Positions 1 to 10,674 of a stretch of DNA of 56,214 bases are shown here, one piece after another; positions within the stretch are counted from its first letter, which is position 1; each line of letters starts with the position of its first letter. Made by a program: the position numbers and the translations under genes. The DNA is from Zygnema cylindricum (lineage: Eukaryota > Streptophyta > Zygnematophyceae > Zygnematales > Zygnemataceae), in the NCBI GenBank assembly GCA_037447655.1, contig JBBHKE010002538.1:89466-145679 (forward strand), in the 5' to 3' direction. Below the pieces are notes generated by a model. It was not told where the DNA came from. It did not search any database and worked only from the letters and a program-made list of their open reading frames with translations.

Positions 1-168
1 TGTACAATTTAAACCACACTTAATAAGGTGCATTTTTTTCCTAAACTAGCACAACTCCGATAAAAACGTGCGATAACGTTGACAAATGACAAAAAGAAGA
101 TAAAGCTTTCGCATAAAACTGATAAATAAAAATGATAGGATTTGACATAAACAGATAGAAAAAGGTAC

Positions 169-258
169 CTGGCGAAGGAGAGATCCGAGGAGGGTACTTG
201 TGAGGGCGGCCAAGGCACCGACTGTCACGGCATACTTGGCAATAGCTTCCCTCTCACC
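169..258 (-). CDS. Cationic amino-acid transporter (CAT/APC family), one internal exon, partial gene
   Basis: The exon encodes about 30 residues, including AKYAVTVGALAALTSTLLG and then SLLRQ. It is bounded by a 3' splice site (pyrimidine-rich tract then AG at 260-259) and a 5' splice site (CAG then GTACCT at 168). The pattern 'Y-x3-GA-x2-AL-x-STL-x-GSLL-x-Q' is the transmembrane stretch just before 'PRIL' in plant CAT2/3/4-like cationic amino-acid transporters. These are APC-superfamily carriers of Lys, Arg and His at the tonoplast or plasma membrane. An in-frame stop lies directly upstream of the acceptor, which supports an exon boundary. Downstream exons would lie beyond the left edge. I could not find upstream exons between 260 and 5300, so the gene either has very long introns or is a broken fragment. 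Confidence 0.6.
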
Positions 259-295
259 CTCCAGTCAAAAAAGAAACAACTTCACTTCTCCCCTC

Positions 296-420
296 CCTCT
301 CCTCTCTCTCTCCCTCTCCCTCTCCCTCTCCCTCTCCCTCTCCTCTATAGAATATTCAAAATATTTAGAATTGATGAAGGGGAAAGGGAGGGAGGGAGGG
401 AGGGAGGGAAAGGGAGATAG
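296..420. repeat. CT-rich and GGGA microsatellites
   Basis: A CTCTCC-type pyrimidine run (about 296-345) is followed after 30 bp by a GGGA tandem run (about 378-418). They lie just upstream of the CAT exon on its sense strand, in presumed intron. The two tracts are complementary in character (polypyrimidine then polypurine) and could fold back. Confidence 0.9.
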
Positions 421-651
421 AGGTACCGGTTGACAGGAATAGAACCAGATTCGCGCTCCAATGACGAGACAAGGGGAGATGTTGACAAGGCAGTCCACAA
501 CCGCCGGTCTCAGAAATCGAAACGTTTGACATTTTGTCGTCACCTAGAAGAGTACAGTAGCAAGGAAGTAAACGGACGGAATTGTAAAAAAAGAGTACTT
601 TTCATTTTTGCGCGTGCGATCCCGTCACATCACGCCACTATTTGTACACTA

Positions 652-2336
652 CACCGCCAATCACTATTAGCGTAGCGTACGCTAATTCCGTCCCGTTTTT
701 TTTTTGTTGCTTTGCCCTTTTTCTAAAAGGGAAAGCATTGTAGTCGCCTTCGTCTCTGGTGACAACGAAAATTGACCGTCGACTGTTTTTGTGTAAGATC
801 TGGAGCCGTTGAGTGAGTTGAGTTTTGATTGGCTTTGTCATGTGCCAATTTTTATGTAATGAAAAGAGACACGTGGTACAATCTTATTTGTTATATTTCG
901 CGTGGTTGTAGTGGTATGATTAAAGGCGCAAAATTGACGTCACGCCAAAATGTCGTGTTATCAATGCCCGGTTGAGTAACGTACAGTAACGGCGCGAGGC
1001 GTCGTAAAGCGAAATTGGAGTGAAAGGAGTGAAAGGCGACGTGGACCCCTTCACACACGACCTTCACTCCTAAAAATGCAAGGTTCAAAACCGTACTTTT
1101 CACTTTGACTTTAAGTTTGGTCTCCCAAACGCAAGTGTTCGGAGCGGTAAGTGCTATCGCGTCACACTCTGCCACCACCATAATTTTAGTGATAGCGTCA
1201 CGTAAAATGGCCGTACAAAATACGTACAGTACTATCGCATTGCACATAGTACTGTACAAAATCGAAAGGCCCTTAGCAACCAAAGGGCAAAGCACCGAGT
1301 CGCCCGCGACTATTATTTATTCTCCATTAGCTTAGTTCATTCTATTTTTTTCTTTACTCTATTTAGGGTTAATTTTTTAGTACCGTACAAAACGGAAGTA
1401 CGTCATCATTTAATTAGTGTGGTGTACGGACAGTGTCAGACCGTACAAAATTGTACCTTTTTAATTGAAAAAGTATAATTAAGGAGTTTTAGTAACCACG
1501 GACGCATGAGAATGTGCGCTCCAAAAAGGGATATAATCGGGTTATAAAATATCACGTTCTCACATATTCGTCCAGCAACCACGTTTCGACCGTGTGAACG
1601 TACGATTTCTGTACGATTTATCAGATTTTGTACGAATACCTATATTAGTGTAAGCATGTTTGCGATCGACATTTTATTTTTTCAGACACCCAAATTAGAA
1701 TTATTAAACAATTAGAATGTATGTTTTTTTTCAAAGTTTTCAAATTCTTAATTAGCGTAAACCACGGTAATTTTTCATGTACGCTAAAGAATCTTCTACG
1801 GTAATAGCGATTGGCGGTATACAGTACGGTGACAGCAGCAATCAGTCACCGTGAATCGCTATTAGCGTACATGACGCTAATTGGGGTACCCCTTTTTTTG
1901 GGGCAAATTCTCTAATAGAATAAAGTACGCTAAATGTTTTTGCACGTTATTTGAGGTACCCCGCTCAATACGGTTCATAACTGTAATTTAGTGTCCCTTT
2001 AAATAGTGTGGTGTACGGACTGCCATATCTGTACTATTCCGTACCTTTTTAAACTTAAAAGTACATAAAATATAAATATATATAATTGCGTAAATATTTT
2101 CCGGCATACGCAGATGTAAAAAAAAACGCGGCTGCGTACGACTTGAACAATTTTGGTACATCTACATGTTTCAGTGTGGACATATTATGTGCCGAAAATT
2201 TTTACAAAGCAGTTTACAAATTAGAGTACATGATAAATTAGTATCATGGTGTACCCGAAAAACACAATTTACCGTAAAGTGCGCTAATTGTTTCATTACG
2301 CTATATTTTTTATTACGCTAATAGCGATTCACGGTG
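652..2336. mobile_element. Non-autonomous DNA transposon T1, TA-flanked, CACCG...CGGTG ends
   Basis: The left end reads CACCGCCAATCACTATTAGC and the right end is its near-perfect inverse, ending GCGATTCACGGTG. TA flanks both sides (650-651 and 2337-2338), consistent with a TA target duplication. No transposase is visible inside. A related copy, T2, lies at 10675-12426, and shared interior segments (for example around 1540-1630 and 10860-10930) occur in opposite orientation. An inner pair of similar ends near 1796-1870 suggests nesting. The superfamily is not certain. Confidence 0.55.
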
Positions 2337-2645
2337 TACATCCGTAGAATGCTCTATTGCTCTGCGACTCTGCGCGTGATGCAAAACGAAACGACCGGAA
2401 GGCTGCAGCGGCAGCACGACTCCCAAAATGTCGCCCGAAACGCTAAGGCAAGATCGCGCAGCTCGCGCCCCGTCGCCACCCAAACTGCCCATTCGCTGGC
2501 CTGGCGGGGAAACTCACTGGATGGTACGGTTCGTACAAGTGTACTTTTTGAATTGTTAGCTTGACCTTGTTGAAGTAGGCCTGTTCACCAGCTGCTTAGT
2601 TGCAGCTTCCGCAATAATTTCTGTTTGTCACATAATGGTTCAGAG

Positions 2646-3004
2646 GATAGTTCAAAAGTAGGCGTTTCAATTGTAGGCTTTTTGTCGGCGCCTTTATCGT
2701 AAGTTTTGTTATGGGCTTTTCATGTGACCTTCTTACGTCGCTACTTTGATCAGATACCGTCCGATCGCCCAAATCTGACGGTTTAAAAAAAATACCTCAA
2801 AACTCACAGAAAAATATTTTTTGTCCGAATGTTTTTCAAATTTTGACATGACGTTTAATTCTCTATCGAACGATGTGCAACTCAATCCTGTTACTATTTT
2901 ATTTCATTTTGCGGCCAATACAATATGGGTCTTAAGGGTATATTGTATTTTTTGCGTACAATAGGCATATTGTATGGGTGTACTTTCACCGACTTTTGAA
3001 CTAT
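2646..3004. mobile_element. MITE M1, Mutator-like, 9-bp target duplication
   Basis: The terminal inverted repeat is ATAGTTCAAAAGT on the left and ACTTTTGAACTAT on the right. The 9-bp direct repeat GGTTCAGAG flanks the element exactly (2637-2645 and 3005-3013). A 9-bp duplication is the hallmark of Mutator-like elements. At 359 bp with no ORF it is a MITE. A second member, M2 (12464-12780), shares both ends and interior phrases. Confidence 0.85.
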
Positions 3005-3009
3005 GGTTC

Positions 3010-3900
3010 AGAGAAACGCATTCCTTTCTCTTCGCCCCCCACCCCCGTCTCTCCCTTGTCCTTCCGAACAGTCCACTCTCCTCTCACTCCTCACCTACTT
3101 GTTTCACACCCTCCCATTCCTCCTCCACCCCTTCGCCCCCCCCGCTTCCTCTGGCCCCACCCCCTCCCTCTTTCCCCTCCTTGTCCCATTGCTCTGCTTC
3201 CCTTTCCCTCCACTTTCGTCACCTTTCCTCCCTCCCCCCCCGCCTCCCCGTCTCCTTCCCTCTCCTCCTCCCCCTTCCCCCCTCCCCCTTCGAAAGGAGA
3301 GGAGAGGAGAGGAGAGGCTCGGCATAAGAAGAGGCACGGGGTTGCTGTTCCTCTGTTGCAACCTCCCAGGAGCGTTGGTCATCCCCACGTGGCGCCACAG
3401 GATAGGGCCAGCGTCTCGAAGGCTCCCATGCAGGGCCCGAGGCGTCTCTCGGCGCGCATTTCTTTTCTTGCGAGGTCGATGCCGCCCCAGGGGGTCTCCC
3501 TGCGCCAATGCTCGCTGCTGCGCATGGGCCAACGTGCATCCCACAGGGTGTGCACGGACTGCACCACCGAGAGCTTTTCCCTGCACTCGGTGGTGACGCT
3601 AGGATGAGTTGATGGACCCGGCAGCTCCTGTGATCGGGGACATGGCGGGAGCGTGTGCGAGCATCCTTGTGCTGCTTCACTGCCTTTAGCGTGGTTTGCC
3701 CTCCTCGGCAGCTACTGTACAGGAGTGGAGTGCCGCTGGAGCCGTATCTCACGGCGAGGTCCGTTTCCCCCGGTGGGAGCATCGCCCAAAGGAGCGCCTT
3801 TCTCAGCGACAAGCTGCCTGCCACCGGGTGCGCTGCCAGGAGCGGAAGCTGGGGCAGACCGCGGCGCAAGGGATGGCTCCACAAATAATGCGGTGGATTC
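3010..3900. other. GC-rich block, unassigned
   Basis: This block is strongly GC-rich within AT-rich surroundings. The plus strand is a C/CT-rich polypyrimidine tract to about 3290, followed by a GGAGA purine run (3293-3316). Several overlapping open frames exist on both strands, the longest being 247 codons on the minus strand, but all are low-complexity and none resembles a known protein. It could be a promoter-proximal CpG-type island, a 5' exon or an unrecognised repeat. I see no reliable coding signal. Confidence 0.5.
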
Positions 3901-5320
3901 AAACAGAAAAATGCAAATTGTTGCAGCAGCAAGTCAAGTACCATGGCAGGATAAGAAGTCAATCGTGCGGTTCAACTAAGGTAGTCAACGGTGACAAGCT
4001 TGCTGCCAACATGAAGTCAGGTTGGTGACTTACCAATCGTGGTCTCAAAAAATACGACATGTTATTTGAGTTTTCGAGTGACTTAGTATTAAAGAATATA
4101 TAAAAAAACCTAAGTCTTGGAACTTCAACCCGTAAAGGAGCAAGCAGGTGATATGTATTGTTTTTGCAGTAAAATTTCCTTGTCCACCTTGGTTACAAAA
4201 ATGAAACGAATACAGTTGTCATACTTTTAGAAATGAGATGAAATTACGGATCCTACTGATGCCCAATTTTACAATTACAAGGACGGCAATATTGTGATTG
4301 TGTGGGTCACAAAATGAATCTGGTAAAAGAAACCCGCCTTCGAGCTAGAATTCCTTCTGTAATGAGAATTAAGTGTGCTTCACCTTATTCATACTTTATC
4401 ACGTTTGCCAATGAATGAGCCATTTAGGTTTTTCGTACTTGTTCATCGAAGTGATCAAGATGATATGAGTTTCAAATTCAATTCACAGCCTAACTGAGAA
4501 CCATGTCACAAAAATCTATCAGCGGATTGCTTTCCGCGACCAACCATAAGTATAATCGAGACATTTGTACATTGCATCTCCTTCCTCCTCACCAACAACA
4601 ATCTAACAGCACATCGACCATGGCCAAGGAAGCTTCATCAATACTCGTCAATGGAAAAGTAGCAAAACACAGAAAAGACAAACTTGGTGCATTAGGAGTA
4701 AAATGAAAGATATAAGTCATGAATGAAGCATGATAAAATAATATACTAAGGAACACAATGCTCGACATACAATTGTCAGCAGTCACGAGTTAGAATCATA
4801 TTCAAGATCTCACACGTATTCATCTCTTTTGCCTCACTTCACGTTGACTTATTGACCTCAGTATATGTACAAAGCCTTTCCTGCTACAGCTACTCAGCTT
4901 AAGCTTAAAAGCACAAAGACAAAAATTTTAGAGCAGAGTCTGCTCTCCTAACCAACATCCAAAATGCGGTCGAAAAAATTGATAAAATAAGTACAATTGA
5001 AAAGAAAACAAAAGAAAAACGTCCGCCCGGACGCCCTCCTACCCCGCTCCACACTCTCCACCTTTGATTGACCACTCAAATCGTCATCTCTCTCTTCAAT
5101 CTTTGTAATGGCGTAAATCCTAAGTAGCGTTGCAAAATTGTCGATGTCTATACTGTCCGCCAAATATGCTGCCTGCCGCGCTGCCTGCTCTGCTGCCTCT
5201 GCCGAGGAGGCGCCTCCCCTGGGCGCTGCGGCTGCGGCCACCACCGTGGCCATCACCAGGGCGGCCAGAGCCGTTGTGGCCGCCTTACCCGAGCCTGCCT
5301 TGCCGGACCGCGCCGCTGTT
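3901..5320. other. Intergenic, and the 3' flank of the EamA gene
   Basis: AT-rich sequence without a supported gene. The part nearest the EamA stop codon (about 4950-5320) is GC-rich and transcribed-like, and is probably 3' untranslated sequence. It holds a 137-codon alanine-rich open frame that overlaps the last EamA exon in another frame. I treat that frame as a shadow because the exon reads into a proper family-type C-terminus and stop in the spliced frame. Confidence 0.5.
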
Positions 5321-8300
5321 TCATTCCCCAAAGATTTGGCTCGCCAAACTACCACCTGCAAGATTTGGAACGCAACGGAAATCGCCTTCGTTCATAAGCA
5401 ACATGTAAAGCCAGGAACAGATCAAGTGAGACCAGACCAACTGCTAGTTGGTAAACCTCAGAATTCGATGCAAGGCCATTGCCGTACTTCACATACGCCT
5501 TCAACTGACAGCCAATGCTCACTGCATGTTAATACAACGGCCGAATGGAAACAGCACATGGTGAGACAATACAGGTTTATACTACAACAATTTTTGGGGT
5601 TCCAGTTTGTGCAGCTACAGTAAAGTACTTATCAAACCTACAACCAAGAAAGATCCTTACTTGTCAGGAATTCTAGATCAGTCCAAAGTATATTCATTGC
5701 CATAAAAAGGGGAACTTAACATGGGACGACACAGTGAAGACTACATACACTAATTTGGTATGTCTGCCTCAAGACGTTAATCAGTATCACTACACATCTG
5801 CAATTATACAACTGTCTTGCCTATAAGAGATGTACAATAAACAGGAACTGTGAAAAAAAAAAAATTATGCATAGCATGAACAATTATGCAACCAATACCA
5901 CATTATTAGACACCTAAAAGAGATTCTCTCTTCGTACTTGTTACTACGTCAGTGATTTGCTGCTAAGTATGTGGAAATCTTGCTCTAGGCTAAGGATTAG
6001 ATGAATGTTGTATCATAACAAAAACACCGTAAATCATTTTTGGCGTTAAAAACAATTAGCATGAAGACTATTGCAGTGTTAATCATTAAATTTCTGATGT
6101 AAATGTTGTGGACAATTATCAATCACATCTCAAGAAAAAACAGGGACCAAATGATTGTTATTGACGCTAATTGCAATTCACGGTGTAGTTTAAAATATCG
6201 AGTCAGAAACTTGAAAACTAGCATGAGCATACGGATACATACAAACAAGGTATGAAAGCACAAAACAATCACTGCCATATGGCAAGTGTCTAAGCAAGAT
6301 CGCGGTTCCAAACAAAGTCTGAAGTGATCCTCGTATGCTGTACATCGCACTGCATATAAGTTCTTAATAACAGGCAGTATCTGTGAAGTGAAACTGAAAT
6401 TCATGACCTCCAACATATTGTATGGACCCGATCACAGTGGCGCGTAAAATTGTTCATGCTAAAAGCAACAGAAGATTGAAGAAAACAACTCCCCTGGCCT
6501 AAATGCGTCCTATACACCATCCGTAGCCTGACAACACTGGAAAAACACGCACCTAGAATGAGAGCTGCACCGATCCACCCTTTCAAGCCCCAGCGTTCAC
6601 CAAGTAATGTCCAGGCAAAGCCAGCCCCATAGAGAGGTTCCAATGTGTAAACCATGGCAGCCTCAGTAGCAGACACATCTCTAAGTGCCACAACCTGTGA
6701 CCACAATGTTGGAAAAATAGGTAAAGAGCTGAACAACTCCATCAAACGTTCATCCCGCTTTAGACCAAGTAATTAAGCAAGAATCTTATGTAAGTTACAT
6801 CAAAAAGCATAATTTTACAAAGTACAAGCATATACCTTTCCCACAAGCTAGACACCGACACCACAGCAGGGATTACCAGCCACTTTAGAAGTTCCAAGTC
6901 AGCTTGAAATGTTAAACAGACTTGTAACTCAAAAAATGTCTTTCTACTCCACAATTCGGGCAAGAAACAATTTTAGCTCTACGAGTGCTCATTTCATATC
7001 GGCACACCAGCCAAAGCAAACATTTGTACATATACAATCCATGCACGGTAACAATAATAAGCTAACTAGTTCAGAAAGTTCCAGCGAACCATCCAGATAG
7101 CTGACAGATAACATACCTCAATCCATAAACAAAAAGCTGTGGATATCAAGCCAGTGTAGATCATTGCTAGCCATGGTACCCGACTTGGCTGCTGCTAATG
7201 CGGATACCCAGTCACCATTGAAGTAAGAAACCGTGGAAGCAAGATCGCCAGATTGAGCTTTCACAAACAGCGTCCAACAAGTATACAATGTAGTAATAGT
7301 AAAAAGCTGCATGGAAACATCCTCGACTCTGGATCAAAACAACGTCGCGGAACTGCACAGTGCACATCTGCAATGAAGAGATCTATAGCAACACAAGCAT
7401 GGGACGGTCCAAGTGCGAGATGACTACAGCAACGGATATACCGTGTGAGGCTCCCAACCGAACATATACATGTTGTTAACCCAACCTGGATTGACCAATG
7501 AATCAGTCGGTTCTTATCATAAAACATTACGCAGCAGGATTAAGATACAGTTGCTCCTGGATCACTGGTTTATGGCCCGGCGACAACTGTAAGTCGAATG
7601 TGAGAAAAACCGTTTAATGCAATAGGTCGTCAATTGATTGCCAAGCATACATTGACAAAACCCCAAGTACAAAGCGCCTGCTATTACTATGACAACATGA
7701 TAAGAGAATGAATGTCTGACGAAACCGGTGGATTAATATTTCCGCGAGAGGTACAGAACTAACCAGATTATTGCAGAATATTTCAACTTTTTGTAAGTGT
7801 GATAGCTCAACAATTTCCCTAAACCGTGGTTATCCCAAAACATGTTTACTGGTGCCATTTTATTAGTGTTGCATTTCACTTTTGCATTCAGCTTTTTGCG
7901 TCAGCTTCCAGTGAATTTATGGGTACTCATCCTTCAAAATAAACATACTAAAGAAAATGCCAAACCCAAAAGAGGTAACACAGTCTGTGACGTTAACCTC
8001 GCAATCCATGTGGTGATAAACTCCTGGGCAAATATACGTATGGCACTTGTTTGACGTTATGCACTCCATTGACGTTGCCACATGAATATCCAAAGATACA
8101 AAACAGAGGTCATTGGAGGAAAATTATGCACATGGAATATTATTCTATCGCCCAAAGTCGACAGTCGAATGATAGCAGAAACCAGACATATTTTTCAGGC
8201 TTAGGTCAAACAAAAATTATTGAAAGGAATAAAAACAGGACAGCACAAACCTGCATCCCAATAAGCGGCAACGCAGCGTCGTGGGCCAAATGTTTGGAGT

Positions 8301-10076
8301 GGTGCTCCGACCGCAAACATGTGCACTCCAAAGAGGAAGGCACTCATGATTGTCCAGAAGTCACCTTCCCTGCCATCACACGGCGAGCAAATGATGGGGA
8401 CAGAAGTGAACAAAGTCAAGCCAAGAAATGCCTTCACATTAAGATCCTCTAAAGTATAGCATGTGACTCGTGTGACTCCAGAAGCATTAACGAAAACAAG
8501 GGTCAATTTAGGGCCAAATTCAAGAGATACAGTAGCGCAAGGAGTACTCACTAGAGAGGGATGTCCACCCGGTTGTCTCAAGCAAGTTAACCGCCCATAA
8601 TTGCTGCAGCGGCCGCAACCCATGTTACCTTAGGGATTTTTGCCCCAAACAATCCTGCCAATATTGGAATTTCTATAACCTGCCCAAACAAGCAGACATC
8701 AGGATGAGTCGCTTGCATTTCGGCCAGCAAACAAACCCGAAATAACAGAAAACTCTAATTCATTTAGGCATGACGTCATAGCAACATCAACGAGCCTCCG
8801 TTGCCCTTAGTCATGAGTGAAATAGCGTGTATAGGCAGACCAGAAGGTCTAGGGGCAGTCTTCACCGTGAAAGATGAAATGAATGAAGCTCGTCCTGCTT
8901 CTGTGGTGACAACTCCATATGCTTGTGCGAGATAGGCAAAAGCAGCCCATATGCCAAGCTCTAAACCAGCTTTTCTGGTAACATTATTTTTTAGAGCACC
9001 TGGGACAAAGGGAAGGAAGACTAGAGCTGCCACTCGCAAAGCGACCTGTGGAGAATGTCGCCGGATCAAGGAGCTCTTCCGCCTCCTTCACAACACTGAT
9101 ATTGCTGCCTGAGACCAGCATCCAGGAAAGTTGGAAAATTTGACATCGTGAGTGGAGAGATGCATGATTTACATGACTCATATGGACAACACGAGAAAAC
9201 TTAAGCTTATGTAACAGCAAACCTGACAATTCTAGCCTTTCATGAAGTGATAGAGTTGGAAGGAGATTTGACAGAAAAACATACACAGTTTCAAAGCAGA
9301 AGAGCTACAAGAAAATTCTCAAACTAAATACAACGACTTCCAACTACTATCCCGAATACGTCGGTTTTGTCGTGTGGCTTTTACCGTAAAGAAGTGTCAG
9401 AACATTCAGAAGAATTAAACCTCGTACTCTCGGAGAAACACTGCTCTGAATGCGCGTCCACCAACTTCCAGAAACGTTTTCAGCTTCAGATAACGTACCC
9501 CTGCCCTGTCCCTCTTGACCAATCCCTGCTTCTGGTACCCGGTAACTAGACTCTACGCTTTCCACTAAGGTTAACTCCTTCGTAAGCAGCCATTCCTGGA
9601 GTACTCTAAGCTCCTCAACGTCATTTTCAAATTTGTAGGGAGGCTTCCCTCTCTGCCTCCACACTAGCCCGTCCAGGTTCAGAAGACCTGCAAACCGTTC
9701 GCAATGAAAAACTTTTTTTCGTTTCATTGCTGTAACGACATCCACGCCTCTCATGTCTCTGACGCAGTTGGGAAATTGGAGGGCAATCTGTACTCTGCAT
9801 CGCTATCCAGCTCTGACTTTTTCTGCCAATACGCCGAGCCCCATTTGGCAGTGAAGGCCACTGCGGCAATCCGACTAAGCCGGGCTCCGCTTTTCCTTCC
9901 CCTCCGAGACTGACGGCGTGGCAGGTATGCGGTGACTCTGCAAAACCGCCAAGGCCTTGCCGGCTATTAACTTTCTGAACCGTTGTTGCCCTGTCCTGCA
10001 AGCTGGTCGTGTGAAGCTGCAGCGCACCGGGACAAGAGGCCACTGTCAAGCCTTTTGCAAAGGTGGCTCCAGACAT
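5321..10076 (-). CDS. EamA/DMT-superfamily transporter, probably plastid-targeted; seven exons, five apparent +1 frame changes
   Basis: Drug/metabolite transporter with two EamA repeats (about ten membrane helices); the plant plastid-type members have unknown substrates. Exons on the minus strand: 10076-9385, 9108-8866, 8679-8552, 8364-8251, 7306-7117, 6694-6553, 5355-5321. All introns are GT-AG and phases match across junctions. Exon 1 opens with about 150 Ser/Thr/Arg/Ala-rich residues, like a transit peptide. Family landmarks run in order: SNISVVKEAEELLDP, GLELGIWAAFAYLAQAYG and TTEAGRASFISSFT (exon 2), PILAGLFGAKIP (3), DFWTIMSAFLFGVHM (4), YTGLISTAFCLWIE (5), RDVSATEAAMVYTLEPLYG and GWIGAALILG (6), SLASQIFGE plus stop (7). 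The total is about 510 residues, full length for the family. The frame jumps by +1 inside exon 1 (about 9640-9700), at 9034 (exon 2), 8592 (exon 3), 8314 (exon 4) and 7186 (exon 5). The exon 4 acceptor could instead be the CAG at 8370. It is either a gene with assembly errors, a recent pseudogene or something stranger. Confidence 0.85.
6161..6187. repeat. Single transposon end (GACGCTAATTGCAATTCACGGTG) in EamA intron 6
   Basis: It matches the right-end sequence of T1 and T2 but has no partner nearby. It is probably a remnant of the same family inside the last intron of the EamA gene. Confidence 0.4.
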
Positions 10077-10674
10077 CTTAACCGAAAAAGCTGATTCGGT
10101 ACTTCAGTTGCCTGGAAACATCCAGTTTAGACTAACCTTCAAAAAGGAGGTAAAGGTTGTAAAATCTCAATCCTTACAATAGCAATTCACACAAAGGATA
10201 ACGATTATATACGTGTCAGACATCCCCTGAAGAAAACCAGCAAAGAACGCAAAGTGCAGTAGCTAATGAGCTTCACAAAATTAGAAGTCTGCTAAGTATA
10301 GGGCACCAGTCTGTGTGTTATAAGAAAGGCACAAAGAATAAGCGTACGTAATGCTAGCTTTGTCGATTTTGGCACCTAGATTTAGTTCAGTTTTCACCCC
10401 CGTGTCAAACTTGTTCATTGAATGGATTTAAGGCCGTTTTCTCTGCTCGCAGTATTCTCTTGGATCCCAGACTGGATTCTGGATTTTAGTTTCGCGTCCA
10501 TGTTCCGTAACATTTCATTTCAATCAACGTGAAAATGCAGGCGCCAACATGGCAATTTGAAACTTAAAGCTGAAAGTTATATCTCCGTGAATACTTTACA
10601 GCTGACGTAAGAGAAAAACATCTTGCGAATTCAGACCAGTCTTTTCTCGCGCCACATCAATTTCACAATCGCTA
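10077..10674. promoter_or_regulatory. 5' flank of the EamA gene (promoter and 5' UTR region)
   Basis: About 600 bp between the proposed EamA start codon and transposon T2. I see no ORF and no clear TATA box at a convincing distance. The assignment rests on position only. Confidence 0.3.

Noticed and set aside
891-1295. 134-codon minus-strand frame
   Set aside because: It lies inside transposon T1, has no recognisable domain and no counterpart frame in T2.
2334-2564. Small plus-strand gene right of T1
   Set aside because: 76 codons, GC-rich, no motif and no splice or promoter support.
3003-3962. Overlapping long frames on both strands
   Set aside because: Low-complexity Pro/Arg/Ser-rich translations caused by GC-rich, stop-poor sequence. 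No motif.
4948-5361. 137-codon alanine-rich minus-strand frame
   Set aside because: The splice acceptor at 5357-5356 joins in phase to EamA exon 6 and reads GSLASQIFGE then stop. The long frame is an alternative frame of that exon plus 3' UTR.
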